Below the pieces are notes generated by a model that was given only the letters and a program-made list of their open reading frames with translations, was not told the DNA's origin and ran no database searches. Below are positions 46,181 through 58,400 of a stretch of 64,000 nt of DNA, in pieces. The first letter of the stretch is position 1. The number at the start of each line of letters is the position of its first letter. Both the position numbers and the translations under genes were made by a program. This stretch comes from Hordeum vulgare subsp. vulgare (Eukaryota; Streptophyta; Magnoliopsida; Poales; Poaceae). Location: contig NC_058523.1 in NCBI RefSeq assembly GCF_904849725.1, positions 339,863,948-339,927,947 of the forward strand, in the 5' to 3' direction.

Positions 46181-49100
46181 CCGCCTCCTCCTCCAGGCAA
46201 ACCTCCAAGTAATGCTATAGTGAAGTTCAACCCCAGGTATGCGAGAGTCAATATGGTGAATGGAGCTGAAGCAGACAAATCCTCAGACGTGATTATGGGT
46301 AATCTCCTCGTTAATGATATTCCTGCTAAGGTTCTATTTGATTCTAGTGCTTCTCATTCGTTCATGTCTAGAATGTTCTTTGCCGAGCATGATTTTGATT
46401 ATGAGTATTTGAGCAAGGCGTTGCGTGTGGTGTCACCCGACACTCTTATGAGCACCAACAAAGTGGTTCGGGATGTCACTGTCAAGATTCGGGATTATGC
46501 TTTTCTGGCTTCTCCTATTGTCCTTGGCAACTCTGATATTGATTTGATCCTTGGGATGGATTGGTTGGCTATGAACAAGGCGTCTATTGATTGTGAAGCT
46601 AAACAAGTGAAGCTAACTCATTCTTCGGAGGACGTGATTATGTTTGCAACGCGTGATGACACGGTCCGTCTGTTTTCTTTGAATGAGAAGGGTGAGATCT
46701 CTCCAATTTCGCATGTCCGAGTGGTCTGTGAATATGAAGATGTTTTTCCGGAAGAACTGGCAGGAATGCCTCTGCACCGAGCAGTAGAGTTCGTAATTGA
46801 GCGTGAACTCGGTACTAAGCCTGTGTGCAAACGGCCGTACAAACTGGGTCCAGAAGAGCTGAAAGAGCTGAAGAAACAACTCGATGAGCAGGAGCGTCTG
46901 GGCGTGATCAGACCAAGCTCATCTCCTTGGGGCTGTGGAGTTCTTTTCATCAAGAAGAGGGATGGTACGGAACGACTCTGTGTCGATTACCGCCCGTTGA
47001 ATAAGAACACGATTAAAAACAAGTATCCACTTCCTAACATCAATGAGTTGTTCGAGCAATTGAAAGGGGCTAAGATCTTCTCAAAGCTTGATCTCAGGAT
47101 GGGTTATCATCAGATTCGCATTTGCGAAGAGGACATTCCAAAGACTGCTTTCAGAACAAGCTTTGGCTCGTATAAGTATACAGTGATGTCTTTTGGTCTG
47201 GCCAATGCTCCACCGACCTTTTGTCGAATGATGAATTATATCTTCTCCCCATTCAAGAATGAATCCGTCTTGCTGTATCTTGATGATATTCTGGTCTTTT
47301 CGGAAACTGAGGAAGAGCATGAAGAACATCTCAGGCTGGTGCTTGATAAGCTAAGAGAGCATAAGTTCTATGCAAAGATTTCCAAATGTGATTTCTGGTT
47401 GAAAGAAATTGTCTACCTTGGGCACATCATCTCTGTCGAGAGCATCAAAGTTGATCCGTCGAAGGTGCAGGCATTATTGAGTGGGAGCCTCCGCAAAATG
47501 TGAAGCAGCTTCGAAGCTTTCTCGGGCTTGCACGCTATTGTAGAAGATTCGTTGAGAATTTCTCCAAGATTTCTAAGCCTCTCTCAAGTCTTCTCCAGAA
47601 GGGTGTGAAGTATGTCTAGTCTCCAGAGTGTCAGTTGGCTTTCGACACACTCAAAGAGAAGCTCACTTCTACTCCAGTGTGGTTCCTCCTGATGACTCCA
47701 AACCTTATCAAGTGTTCTGCGACGCCTCTCTTCAAGGTCTTGGTGCGGTGTTGATGCAAGACAAAAAAGTGGTAGCTTATACCTCGAGGCAGTTGAAGCC
47801 AAGTGAGAAGAATTACCCCACTCATGATCTTGAGTTGGCGGGAGTGGTACATGCTCTGATGACTTGGAGACACCTCTTGTTGGAACGAAAGGTTGAAGTG
47901 TTCACCGATCACAAGAGTCTCAAGTACATCTTCACCCAGCCTAACCTCAATCTTCGGCAAACTCGTTGGGTGGAAATGCTCCAAGATTTTAATCCTAGCG
48001 TTGAGTACACTCCAGGCAAAGCTAATATTGTGGCAGATGCTTTGAGCAGGAAGGCTTACTGCAACAGTCTCATTCTGAAGCCTCTCCAGCCTGACCTTTG
48101 TGAATCTTTCAGAAAGCTCAACCTTCAGTTAGTACCTCAGGGACTTCTTGCAAATCTTCAGATTTCTCCTACCTTGGAAGACAAGGTCCGACAAGCTCAA
48201 CTTCTTGATGCAATAATGAAGAAAGTTAAGATTGGTTTGGCAAAGGGAGTTCCCAAATATAAGTGCTTCGGTGTTGATGCCAGAGATAAATTATTCTTTG
48301 AGGATCGTCTTGTCATTCCGAAAGGGGATCTCAGAAAGGTTATCATGGAAGAAGCTCATAACTCTCTTCTCTCCATACATCTAGGAAGTTCCAAGATGTA
48401 TGAGGATTTGAAACAGACCTTCTGGTGGACTCGCATGAAGCGTGAAATTGCTCAGTTCGTAAATGAATGTGATGTATGTCGAAGGGTGAAAGCAGAGCAT
48501 CAACGTCCAGCAAGTCTTTTGCATCCATTGCCCATTCCCGAGTGGAAGTTCGACCATATTGAGATGGATTTCGTCACCGGGTTTCCGAAGTCCAAGAAGG
48601 GTAACGATGCCATCTTCGTCGTCATCGGCAAGTTGAGCAAACTAGCTCATTTCCTTCCAGTCAAGGAGTCCATCTCGGCAGCTCAGCTTGCAGAGTTGTA
48701 CACTTCGAGGATAGTCTCTTTGCACGGCGTGCCAATGCTGATTTCTTCGGATCGCGGAAGCATCTTCACTTCCAAGTTCTGGGATTCATTTCAGTCTGCG
48801 ATGGGTACTAAGATTCGATTCAGCACAACCTTTCATCCTCACACTAGTGGGCAAGTTGAGAGAGTCAATCAGGTCCTTGAGGATATGCTAAGAGCATGTG
48901 TCATTTCCTTTGGCATGAAGTGGGAAGACTTCCTACCTTTTGATGAGTTCTCTTATAACAATAGTTATCAGGCAAGTTCAGGCAAAGCTCCGTTTTAGAT
49001 TCTCTATGGCAGTAAGTGTCGTACCCGCTCAACTGGTCAGAGACTGGCGAGCGTCCGATTCTTGGGAATGACTTGATCGAAGAAGCAGAAGAGATGTGTC

Positions 49101-49606
49101 GGGTCATTCGGGATAATCTCAGAGCAGCGCAGTCCCGTTAGAAGAGCTACTATGATAGCAAGCATCGTGATATGTCTTATGAGCTTGATGACTTCGTCTA
49201 TCTCAAACTGTCTCCTATGAAGGGCACTCAGCGTTTTGGCATCAAAGGCAAGCTTGCTCCTTGTTTTGTTGGGCCTTTCAGAATTGTTGGCAAGAGAGAC
49301 GACCTTGCTTATCAACTTGAGCTCCCTTCAAACTTCGCAAATGTGCATGACGTGTTCCATGTCTCTCAGCTCCGGAGATGCTTCAAGACTCCCGAGCGAA
49401 CGGTTGATCTTCAGGATATCGACCTTCAATCCGACCTATCTTATCCTGAGCATCCAGTTGCAGTTCTTGAGACGGCTGAGCGCAAGACCCGCAATAAGTC
49501 AATTAAGTTTCTCAAGGTGTAGTGGTCACATCATTCCGATAAAGAGGCCACTTGGGAGCGCGAGGATCACCTCCATTCCGAATTCCCAGAGTTCTTTCAG
49601 TCCTAG
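46181..49606 (+). pseudogene. pol: pol of the Tekay-like element (protease, RT, RNase H, integrase, chromodomain-like), broken
   Basis: The domains follow in order. Protease has [10 protein letters not shown] near 46338-46367, where the catalytic DSG has become DSS. Reverse transcriptase has [12 protein letters not shown] near 47269-47304. RNase H has VFCDASLQGLGAVL and FTDHKSLKYIF. Integrase has an H-H-C-x2-C finger (CDVCRRVK) and a D-D-E core (MDFVTGFP, SSDRGSIF, QVERVNQV). The C-terminal part reads PMKGTQRFGIKGKLAPCFVG, VHDVFHVSQLRRCF and a chromodomain-like SDKEATWERED. Damage includes a frameshift near 47480, a stop at 47618-47620, a shift near 47684, a stop at 48996-48998 with further shifts before 49172, and TAG at 49520-49522 (CAG in relatives). 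It is not functional as it stands. Confidence 0.9.
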
Positions 49607-49630
49607 ATCTCGGGACAAGATCTTCTTGTA

Positions 49631-49643
49631 GTATGGGAGAGTT
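49631..49643 (+). other. polypurine tract of the Tekay-like element
   Basis: GTATGGGAGAGTT lies directly before the 3' LTR and is preceded by the CTCGGGACAAGATCTTCTT phrase typical of these elements. Confidence 0.75.
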
Positions 49644-51114
49644 TGTAATGCCCCAGATGTAACCTTGCCATATTTGGAAACCTTACATGTTTGGATCCAT
49701 GTGGTCATGTTATATGAGAGTTATCATTTCATCTGTTCTTATGTGGTGACATCACCTTTGCATCATGCCATTCATTGCATCATGTCTTCTCCTTATGTTA
49801 TGTTGTTGTTGGATCCATGTTGAGTGCAAGTATGCTATATGGTGTGATGGGGTGATTGCAAAGCTTGGGTTTTAAACTATGCTTGTTTTTCAAACTAGGT
49901 TTCAAAAGGCCCCTTCTTCATTATTCACTTGAGCTCAAGTTTAACTTGCTCCAATCTTGTTTTTAAAAATGTTGTTCATTTTGTAGTTTTTCTTGTGTTT
50001 GAGGGGTATGGTTTTGGGTTTTTAAAACTTTAGTGAAATGGGGTTTTTATCTACAAAACAGTATATTAATTCTATTTTGTAATTATTTTATTTGCTCCAA
50101 AAATCATCTTTGTATTTTATTTAATTGGGTCATAATTCCCTTATGACCAGGGTTATTTTATTTTTATTTTTGGAACCCGAGTATGTCCTAGGTGATTTTA
50201 TTTTGTTGTGCTTTAGTTTTAAACGGAAAAACCCTGTGGGTTTTTCTCCCTGTTATCTGGCGCCAGCGAGATGGGCTTCCTCCTTCCCGCAGGCCCACAG
50301 CCTCTTCTCTCGTGCACCAGGCCCAACCGGCGTCCCTCTTCTCCTTCCTCCTGTTGTCGTCCTCTGTACGACTGTAGCTCAGCCACCGATCCTTCCCCCT
50401 CTTGATCTTGCGGCTCCTAGCTCGCCTCCCGAGACCATATAAGGAGCCAGAGCTCTCCCCGCAACCCTAGGGCTCCTGTTTCCCCCTTCTCCTCTCCCTC
50501 GCGCCGTCAAGGTAGGGCCTCCAACACCGATGCCATGAGAGGGCTTCGGTGAGCTCACAGCAGCAGCAGATTGTGAGCTCCTCCGCCCCTTCGACAGCAC
50601 CAGGAGGACGAGGTGGCCGAGGAGGTCCTGTTCCAGCAGCAACCAGATGACTTCTTCCACGATGTCCGCGACGTCCACGATGTCATCTTCCTTCCCTGCT
50701 GCCGGCGACCTCCTCTGCTTCGGATCGACGCCCTTCTTCCTCTCCTGCGCCGGTTCATCGCCTAAGTTCTAGGTGAGCTGCGCCCCGGCTTCCCCGCTCC
50801 TTCCCCCTCTCTGTTAGCGCGTGAAGGTGGATGCGGCGACACCTTACCAGAGCAGCGCGTAGGAGCTCGAGCAGTAGTTGCCGCCGTAGTTCCCTGAGGT
50901 AGCAGTAGCGCAAGGTAGGGCCTTTTCCCGCGCTGGCTTCGGGAATGGAGTCCCCGTGCTGTCTGCGTCCCTCGTCGGTGACCAGCCCCTCCGATGAGAT
51001 CTTGTGTCCTCGCCGGTGGCCGCCTCTGGTTCGGCCAGCTTAGTTGCGGGTGGCATCGAGGGGTAAGCTCAAAAGAGAACCTTCCCCCTCCCTCTCAAGA
51101 CTTTGTTCGTAGCC

Positions 51115-51345
51115 TGACTGGTTAGTATCATGTGGTGTTGTTGCACAAGTCGTGGGTTCGATCCCTGGCGACCCCCCTTCTTGGTTATTTGTTTTAGAAA
51201 AGTGGTAGATCAATAGACAGGGTTAGATCACCTGTCCAGCTACTCCTCCTAGAGCAGAAGTCGAGCAGTAACCCAGTGGTGAGATGTGGTGTGTAGACTA
51301 GGGGGGTCCCGGGTTCGAATCCATGTACCCCCCCCCCTTTTATTT
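51115..51345 (+). other. two tRNA-like modules in the 3' LTR
   Basis: Counterparts of the modules in the 5' LTR: 51115-51173 (A-box-like TAGCCTGACTGG, B box GTTCGATCC) and 51262-51330 (TAACCCAGTGG, B box GTTCGAATC, then TTTTATTTTTT). The B boxes are unchanged between the LTRs, while each A box has one change. Confidence 0.58.
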
Positions 51346-53009
51346 TTTGCCTTGGTCATTTTATTTTCTGTTGCATTATCTTGGGCAGCAAGCGTGTCTT
51401 GTGTTATCATCAAAAAAACAGTGGGGTTTACCCCTTTTAAATTAGCTTGTGTGTGTATGAGTGTGTGAGCAAGTTCTTGTGTGTGTGCACCATTGTATGT
51501 ACAAGTGCACTTGATGGTGTGTGTATGTGTGTGTGTGTTACACACGCATGCTTGTGCAAGTTTGCACAAACACATGAGTAGGTATATGTGATGATGTGTG
51601 TGTGTGTGCAAGTATATGTGTAGGAGTGTGACAGCATGTGTATGTGTGTAGGTGCATGTGCTCACATGGCATGTGTATGTGCATTATAGAGGTATGCATG
51701 TATGTGGTGTGATGTAGATGCATGTGTGTGTGTGGGCATAGGTGCACATATGCACTTGAGCATGAGGGCTAACCCCTCATGCTTGCCACTTTGTTTAGTT
51801 ATTGCTGATATGAGAGCATGTGTAGGTGTAGAGGATGAATAGGAGTCAATTCCATGTGTTGTTATTCATGTATAGAGCATGTTGGATTCTAGTCTTATAT
51901 TTGTGAGCTGTTTTGTGCCTTGATGTTCCAAGAAAGCACCCATGTGTGGCATATGGATTTGGGGTAGAATCATCCCAGGAATCCATTGGTGGAATCAGAT
52001 TTCACTTTAGAGCAACTTCATAAACTGTCATTTTTCTGTCTTGATGCCATGTTTAGAGCTTAGTATCATGTAGTGCTTTGACCCTATGAGGATGAATCCA
52101 TGATGTGGCAGTACTGGGTGAACCCCTCTACAACATGGGGTCTTTGTTTTATTCATTGGAGTTTGTATGAACTTGTTGTGCCTTGTCAAAGTTGACACTT
52201 GGCTGAAATTTACAGCTCTGTGAAAATCTGTGATTTTCACTAGTTCTGAGAATCTGCTGTTATTTTCTTCCGTTGTTGTTTTGGTTGCACAAGCTCATGT
52301 GTTGGGAATCAGCCCATGCAACAAACAAAGGTTTGTGAGGTTTTGTGTTTTTCTAGCTCCCCGTTAAATTTCATGCTCTTTCACTTCTTGTAGATATCAT
52401 TTTGGAGGCTGCCAAAATGCTTCAGAGCATAAGCAGCTGGTGAAAATCTGAGATTTTCACTAAGTCCCAGAATCTATAATGTTTTGTCCATTTTGGTGCC
52501 TGTAGATCTGCTCATGTGTGACTCCTATGTATAAACTTCTTGCACAGGCTTGTAGAGATTTTGAATGGATTTTACCACATATCTTGTTTGGCTCATTTGG
52601 GTGGTTGTAGGTACTTTGAATGTTGTAGACAAACTGCTATGATGTTGTTAAAAACAAATTGCATGTTTTAGTTGTTTTGAAGCTTGTGTGGGCATTGTTG
52701 ATGGTGTGGTGTGATTCCATGCACCACCCCCACTTGTATTAGATTGTTTGATGATGTGGCAACCTGGTAACACCAGAGGAGTGCCATTGGAGTGTGCTTG
52801 TGGTGGATTTGAACTTTAGGACTCCATATCTTGTTTTGTAGTTTTCGGTTGATCCGTAGCTCCGTTGTCAATGTTCTTTATATGTTTTTGCATCATTTTC
52901 TCGTCATGCACCTGTTCGTTCCATCCTCATGCATGTCAACATAGCTTAGTATGAAGTTCTATCCATAAGTTTGTCAACTCATCTCATGCATCACACTACA
53001 AGAAATATG

Positions 53010-53215
53010 CTCATACATGACGTTCTTTAAGATGTCGTTGATGAACTCGTCATAAATCTATGACGATTTCATCCAAGATTGTCGTAAGCCGTTTAAGAGG
53101 ATCAAATCTACATATAAATTACGACGATGTGAGTCAAAAACGTCGTAACCGCATAAGATGAGATCGTCATAACTTTTACGACGATTACAAAAATGTCGTA
53201 ACATGTTCTAACTAT
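53010..53215. repeat. left subterminal repeats of the gene-capturing CACTA
   Basis: Multiple copies of TTACGACGA/TCGTCGTAA-like words in both orientations (for example 53108-53118 and 53175-53186). The right end has the same set at about 58400-58650. These would be the binding sites for a trans-acting CACTA protein. Confidence 0.75.
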
Positions 53216-53283
53216 GTTGACATGTCACTCGTGGGTCCATTCTATCCCACCAATCATGGCTCTTCCCACGGATCACCCCACTA

Positions 53284-53827
53284 CAAACCTGGCCAAACGG
53301 GCCATGCCTGCCGGGCCGGCCCGACTGCCTGCAGGCCAGGCACGGCATGGGTCGGGCCCGACACAAGCATGCCGTGGGCCGTACCCGCGCTGCCACCCCG
53401 AGCCCACGTGCCGGCACGGCCCGACACGATTAGGTGGCCATGAACGCGTTTTGTGCAGCGGGGGGAGCGGCGGTGCGGGGCCTGCGGGCGTGCAGCGCGA
53501 CGCGCTAACTATCGCGAGCCGCGAGAGGCGGGAAAGGGCGGTCGCGAGGGGCGGGAAAGGGGGGAGCAGGGGGCGGGAAAGGGCGGGAGCGGGGGCGGGA
53601 AAGGGCGGGATCTGCGTGGGCGGGAAAGGGCGGGAGCGGGGGCTGGAAAGGACGAGAGGGGGCAGGATCTGGGCGGGAGAGGGGTTGGGAGTTTTTTTTA
53701 ATAAAATCAGTCAGCGTGCCGCGGGCCGGCCTAATTAGGCCACGTATCGTGCTTGGGCCTGGAACCCGGGCACGCGGGCCGGCACGACACGGCCTACGGT
53801 GCCTGGCCGCCCGTTTAGCAAGGTATG
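53284..53827. mobile_element. GC-rich hAT-type MITE
   Basis: 544 bp starting CAAACCTGGCCAAACGGGC, whose inverted counterpart CATACCTTGCTAAACGGGC closes the element (four mismatches). It is flanked by the 8-bp duplication CCCCACTA (53276-53283 and 53828-53835), as expected for hAT. The interior has GGGCCGGCCCG palindromes and a GCGGGAAAGGGCGGGAGC minisatellite (about 53527-53690). There is no transposase ORF. Confidence 0.88.
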
Positions 53828-54144
53828 CCCCACTATAACCGATCTGAACCGTCCACATCCGAAAGATCCAACGTTTCTCATTCACCTGTCAGATCTTAGC
53901 AATCCAACCCAAACCCTAGCAGCCCCCTCTCCTCGCTCGATCACTCTCTCCTGCCGCCGCAACCCAACCAAAGTCTCCCCTCCCTCGTCTCCCCTCGATC
54001 CATTCTTCTATCCCCGACCCCGATCCCACTGTCGGCCACCTCCTCGCCGCCGACCCCCACGCTCTACCATCGTTGCCTCCTCTCCTCCCTCCCTCCAATC
54101 ACTCTTCTTCCTCCTCCGCCAGATCCGATCCACCAACCTTCTCC

Positions 54145-54402
54145 ATGGCGCTCTCCGTGGAGAAGACCTTGTCGGGCCGGGAGTACAAGGTCAAGGACCT
54201 CTCCCAAGCTGACTTCGGCCGCATCAAGCTCGAGCTGGCCGAGGTGGATATGACGGCCTCATGGCCGGCCACACCGAGTTCGGCCCCTCGCAGCCCTTCA
54301 AGGGCGCCCGAATCTCCGGCTCGCTCCACATGACCATCCAGACCGCCCTTCTCATCGAGACCGGCGCCGCGCTGGTGCTCCTGCAACATCTTCTCCACCC
54401 AG
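54145..54402 (+). pseudogene. SAHH: captured first exon of S-adenosylhomocysteine hydrolase
   Basis: From ATG 54145 the frame reads MALSVEKTLSGREYKVKDL then [17 protein letters not shown], the N-terminus of plant SAHH, the cytosolic enzyme that clears S-adenosylhomocysteine after methylation. After one lost base the next frame continues [20 protein letters not shown] and IQTALLIET. Two short deletions follow, then sequence that in another frame is the CSCNIFSTQ region. It ends exactly at an exon/intron boundary (CCACCCAG|GTGATT). Upstream C-rich sequence (about 53890-54144) looks like the gene's 5' leader. Two frame changes and the absence of all later exons mean no enzyme can be made. The fragment lies inside the CACTA, so it was captured from a host gene. 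Confidence 0.88.
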
Positions 54403-56566
54403 GTGATTCGAGCCGCCTCTCTCCGTCAGGTACAAGCTCGATCCACCTCCCCACAGGGGGATTCTCCGCTAATTTCTTTTCCCGTCACGTCGATCTGGGT
54501 GGATCTGGGCCGGAACCGGCCGTGCTTGATGCTCGGTCGTTTCGTTGATTCGATCTTGTTTGTTCCGACTATGCAATTTGGGCGCTGTTTGTTTGATGAT
54601 CCGGTAGATTGGGGATAAGCAAAGGGGTTCAGGGATCACCGGTTTATAAAGTTGCTAGCCTCTGTTGCTGCATCTTAGTTGATCTGATCTGGATTTGCAG
54701 TTTGCAGTGGGGGTCCAAGGTGCGTATGGTAGATTAACCCGATTAGCTTTCTATTCCAAGGTAGCTAGGTCCTGGAATCAGGCAATTTCTTATAAATGTT
54801 TATAAGCCGCTTGAAGCGAAATACTACTTCTGTAGAAGTTTTGTAGCTCAACCGTGTGGAGGTACTGTTAATATTTGGTATTCTCTGGAGCAGCAGATTT
54901 GTGGGATTTAAATTCCAGCTATATTTGTCTGTAAAACTGCAGGTAGCCACGTATCTGACATTGTGGATAGTGATATAGGCTTTTCTTTTTTGTTATGAGT
55001 TTTGGGATGTTATGCGACATTCTATGTTTTAGACCTCCCAATTAACAATATCGCATACTAATTGCATTTCACTGATTATTTTTCTTCATTCCGCAGCCCA
55101 AACATGGACGCAAGCAGGCACCCAAGTGGAATCCAGCAATTGCATCCTTGGTAGCTAGTCACCGGCGGCCTGCATGATCGACTCCACTCGCGATGCGGGC
55201 TCGTCGCTTCCGTCGACACGAGGACGCTGATCGACACCGCCCAAGTCCAAGTGCATCCGCAAGCAACGCGCCTAGTTAGGTACAGTGTATCAGTTAGTTT
55301 CCCAAGATTCGTTCGATCACCGTATGCTGTTTTGTCTTTCCGATGAGTTTATTTAGAGATTTTAGACGCATGCATATGAACACTGCAAACGTAATGGAGT
55401 ATAGTAGCACTACTTGGATATGTTTTGAGAAGTTAATTTTGCAGGCTCTGGTTCGTTTCCAGCCGATGCGATTGGAATGTGTGCTGCCTCTAGCTAATTT
55501 CTTGCTTGACGTGTTATGTGTTCAGTTAATTAGTTGTGGTGATATCTCTATCGATCTCGTCTTATCTTGTCGTCTACTGTAATCTTCAGCACATAGCCAT
55601 TACATGCTCTATATGTTGTTGTTCGATTGATGGATGGATCAACTGCCCAAATTGGACTCACTGTTGATGAATTCTAGGTGTACTATACTAGCTATTTTCG
55701 GGACCTCTGATCTTTTTGTTGTTGCTGACGAATTAAATCTGCAAACGATTACTTGCATTTTTATATCAGTTGGAAATGAAAAAAGTGTAAGCGGGGTGCA
55801 ATCCATACATGCAATTCCATCCCACTTCTAGGGTGGTATTAAACAAATTTTAACTTTTAACTAGGGTGTTAAAGGTGGTCCTGTTCATCACCCGCGTATG
55901 CTTGTGCTGACAAGCTTGTCAGCTCTTACAGGGTGAGGGGAAGTTGAGTTCAGTACCTTGATTCATTGGTGTGGATGCCCTATTGACCTTCATATTGTCT
56001 TCAAGTATGTCATCGAAATATTTCTGAAGACATTAGAAGTCAAAGTTTTGAAAGTTTGATTTTACCTTGTGTCCAAAACGGGAGCTTCTAGGGAATTAGA
56101 TGTATTTAACTCTTAGGAATATATCCTCATTTGAAAACATTATTTGATAATCTTTGAAGCTCAACTGTTTTGTTAGCCATTATACATAATTTAATATGCA
56201 GATTAAAGTGTTAAATATATCTTAATTGTGAAACTGTTTGGCCACATACCACAATAGTGCTTGCATGGGTCGGCCAACAACTTAGCTCTGTTTGTCATAT
56301 CTGCTCTACCTACGGGCTATAGCTCATTTGTTATGCTTACGTATTAGATCTGGTTCTCAATACAATTTAATTTGTAGATTCCAAAACAACCTATACAATA
56401 AATTGTATGTAAAAATATCCTGGTAATTCAAGGCTACCCCGCTTACACTGAATTTTGGTCTACATTGTTAGTTGGAAACTTGGAATTAGAGAATTCCTTG
56501 GTATGTTTACTCCCCACATGTAATTTTTTTTTCAAAGCTATGACTTTCAGATTACGTTTACCCCAG
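54403..56566 (+). other. intron-like filler between captured exons
   Basis: T-rich, intron-like sequence follows the SAHH donor. An exon-like piece sits at 55099-55179 (after TTCCGCAG; frame PKHGRKQAPKWNPAIASLVA then a stop) that I cannot identify. More AT-rich sequence leads to the acceptor TTTACCCCAG at 56566. It may include genuine SAHH intron 1 and pieces of other genes. Confidence 0.45.
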
Positions 56567-56803
56567 GTTATACGACGTGGAGACGCTGGCCGGCCTGACG
56601 CGTTCCCTGGTGCCCCTCGCCGTGGCGAACGCCACCCTCCAGGCGAACGGCACGGCGCGCATGCTGGCAGCGGCGAGCGCCGCCCTGCAGGCGAACAACA
56701 CGGTGTACGCGGTGGCCCAGTGCCCCCCGTGGAACATCACGGCGGCGGAGTGCGCGCTGTGCTTGTACAACTCGGTGCAGGACTTTGTCACACCGGCGAG
56801 AAG
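56567..56803 (+). pseudogene. captured DUF26 (cysteine-rich receptor-kinase type) exon
   Basis: A GC-rich block sits between an acceptor (ACCCCAG) and a donor (AAG|GTAAGC). Its frame reads LYDVETLAGLTRSLVPLAV, then NNTVYAVAQCPPWNITAAEC and ALCLYNSVQDF. The C-x9-C-x2-C spacing in VAQC...C-AL-C is close to the C-x8-C-x2-C of DUF26/Gnk2 domains, found in apoplastic parts of cysteine-rich receptor-like kinases and secreted antifungal proteins. No signal peptide, second DUF26 or kinase is present. The frame is open through the exon. The sharp jump in GC content over its flanks supports capture from a host gene. Confidence 0.62.
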
Positions 56804-57899
56804 GTAAGCTGATAGTTTTTTGTTACACCCTTTTGTCAGGATAGTAATAGTTTTTTGAGCTGTTAAACCCATCATTCATGCAATGCAACTAATAAATCCT
56901 TTATTCCTTTCTCTAGGTCCAGCAGTTTGATCATGTCACAAAAAGGATCCAAAATGTCTGCCTTCCCCTTTGATGAAATTCTGAAAACAGAACACTACAT
57001 ACATACATAATCTGAATGAATTGCGAATTTAAGCCTTGATCATCTGCTGCTTTTCTATTACAGTGATCTATCCCAGTATCCAGTGCTCAACTTGCCTGTC
57101 ACGAAACAAACTCAAGATATGAGCGCTTACATATGTGTACTATGTTAACAAAAAAAGCATAATAAAATTCGCTCTCATCATACGCACAACTTCTCTGATC
57201 AATTAACCATTTGAGGGAGGGACATTAGTGGAATAAATTACTGTAAAATGCTTGATTTATTTTTGAGCCAGTATGACCTGGCTAATCATAGTTTGATAAT
57301 GTCGACTATTGCAGCTTTGCAAGTTCATAGACCCCATATCTGACTAATTAACTATTTTACAAGTAGCATGGTGATATGTTACTTTGAAATACTTGCCTTT
57401 TTTGTCTCTGCAGCTGGCTTAGCATCCTAAATTATTATGCATTTTTGGGTATCCTGCTAGCAAATGATTATTAGCACATTTGAGTTTCAGATTTGTTTTA
57501 GGGGATATAGTTTTAGACCTCTGTGCTTTGTTTGTCGTTGCTGGGTGCTGGCCTTTGGATTGCCAGATGTTCCAAGTTTAGTTTTCACTAGAAATGCTGC
57601 TGGCTGTTAGTATAGTAATGCAAGCTATTCAGTAATGTTAAATCTTCTGATTGTTAGCCATCTCTTGTTAATTAGTGAAATAAATTATTGTAAAATGCTT
57701 CCTCTCAGGGTTGGTTCTGACTTAGCTTTTTGTTTCCTCTCGCGGTAGTAGCAACAGCAGATGGTCTCGACAGCATTGAAGATCTTTGTAAATTCTGTTA
57801 TTTAAATACCTGTAGTGTTAGTTCACACTTTTTTATATAAATTCTGCTATTCAAATACCTACAGTGTTAGTTCACATCTTATTCTTATATTTTGCACAG
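56804..57899 (+). other. AT-rich intron-like sequence
   Basis: About 1.1 kb starting with a GTAAGC donor and ending with a TTGCACAG acceptor. It has two near-copies of TTCTGTTATTTAAATACCTG (57794 and 57841). No ORF is seen. Confidence 0.4.
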
Positions 57900-57950
57900 G
57901 TGAAATACAAAGCCAAGTGTAAAGCTATGAAGCGTATCAACAAAGAGTAG
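57900..57950 (+). pseudogene. exon-like terminal piece, unidentified
   Basis: After the acceptor TATTTTGCACAG the frame reads VKYKAKCKAMKRINKE and stop. The 3' flank (GCATATGTATTGTAATAG...) looks like a 3' untranslated region. It may be the last exon of a third captured gene or of the ancestral CACTA gene. The peptide is too short to assign. Confidence 0.35.
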
Positions 57951-58400
57951 CATATGTATTGTAATAGAAGGCAGTAGTAGGCATATGTGGGTGTCGTATA
58001 GTGTAAAGATTGTAATAGACAAATTTAATGTTGGTTTGGACGAATTTCATTTGCTCCCTAGCCTGTTTGAAATATTGATTGTGAATGTGATTTGAATACC
58101 TATGAAATGGCAACTTGACAAGGGGACAAAGTTATGATATTTATTTGACAAAATTTGAAATTTCTTACCTGTGAGGCTAATTTTGAGATCAGTATGACAT
58201 GTGGGACTAGTACAAATATAAAATGGACAAAAAATACAATTAATAGAAAGTAAAAGGCCGCAAACCAAAATTTGAAAAAATACAATAGAAGTGGTTGTAA
58301 ATATGCTAAGCCCCAAGAGAAGCCCAATAAGAAAAAAGGCCCAAAAAAATAAAACCAGCACATGTGATCAAATGAAATGGGTTGGGCTGATTTCAGCCAT
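57951..58400. other. AT-rich sequence before the right subterminal repeats
   Basis: No feature is recognised beyond a possible 3' untranslated region at its left. A short open stretch on the minus strand (58100-58363) is hydrophobic but resembles nothing I know and is probably chance. Confidence 0.4.

Noticed and set aside
57720..57950. Complete third captured gene at the CACTA right side
   Set aside because: Only a 16-residue exon-like end is visible and cannot be assigned to a family.
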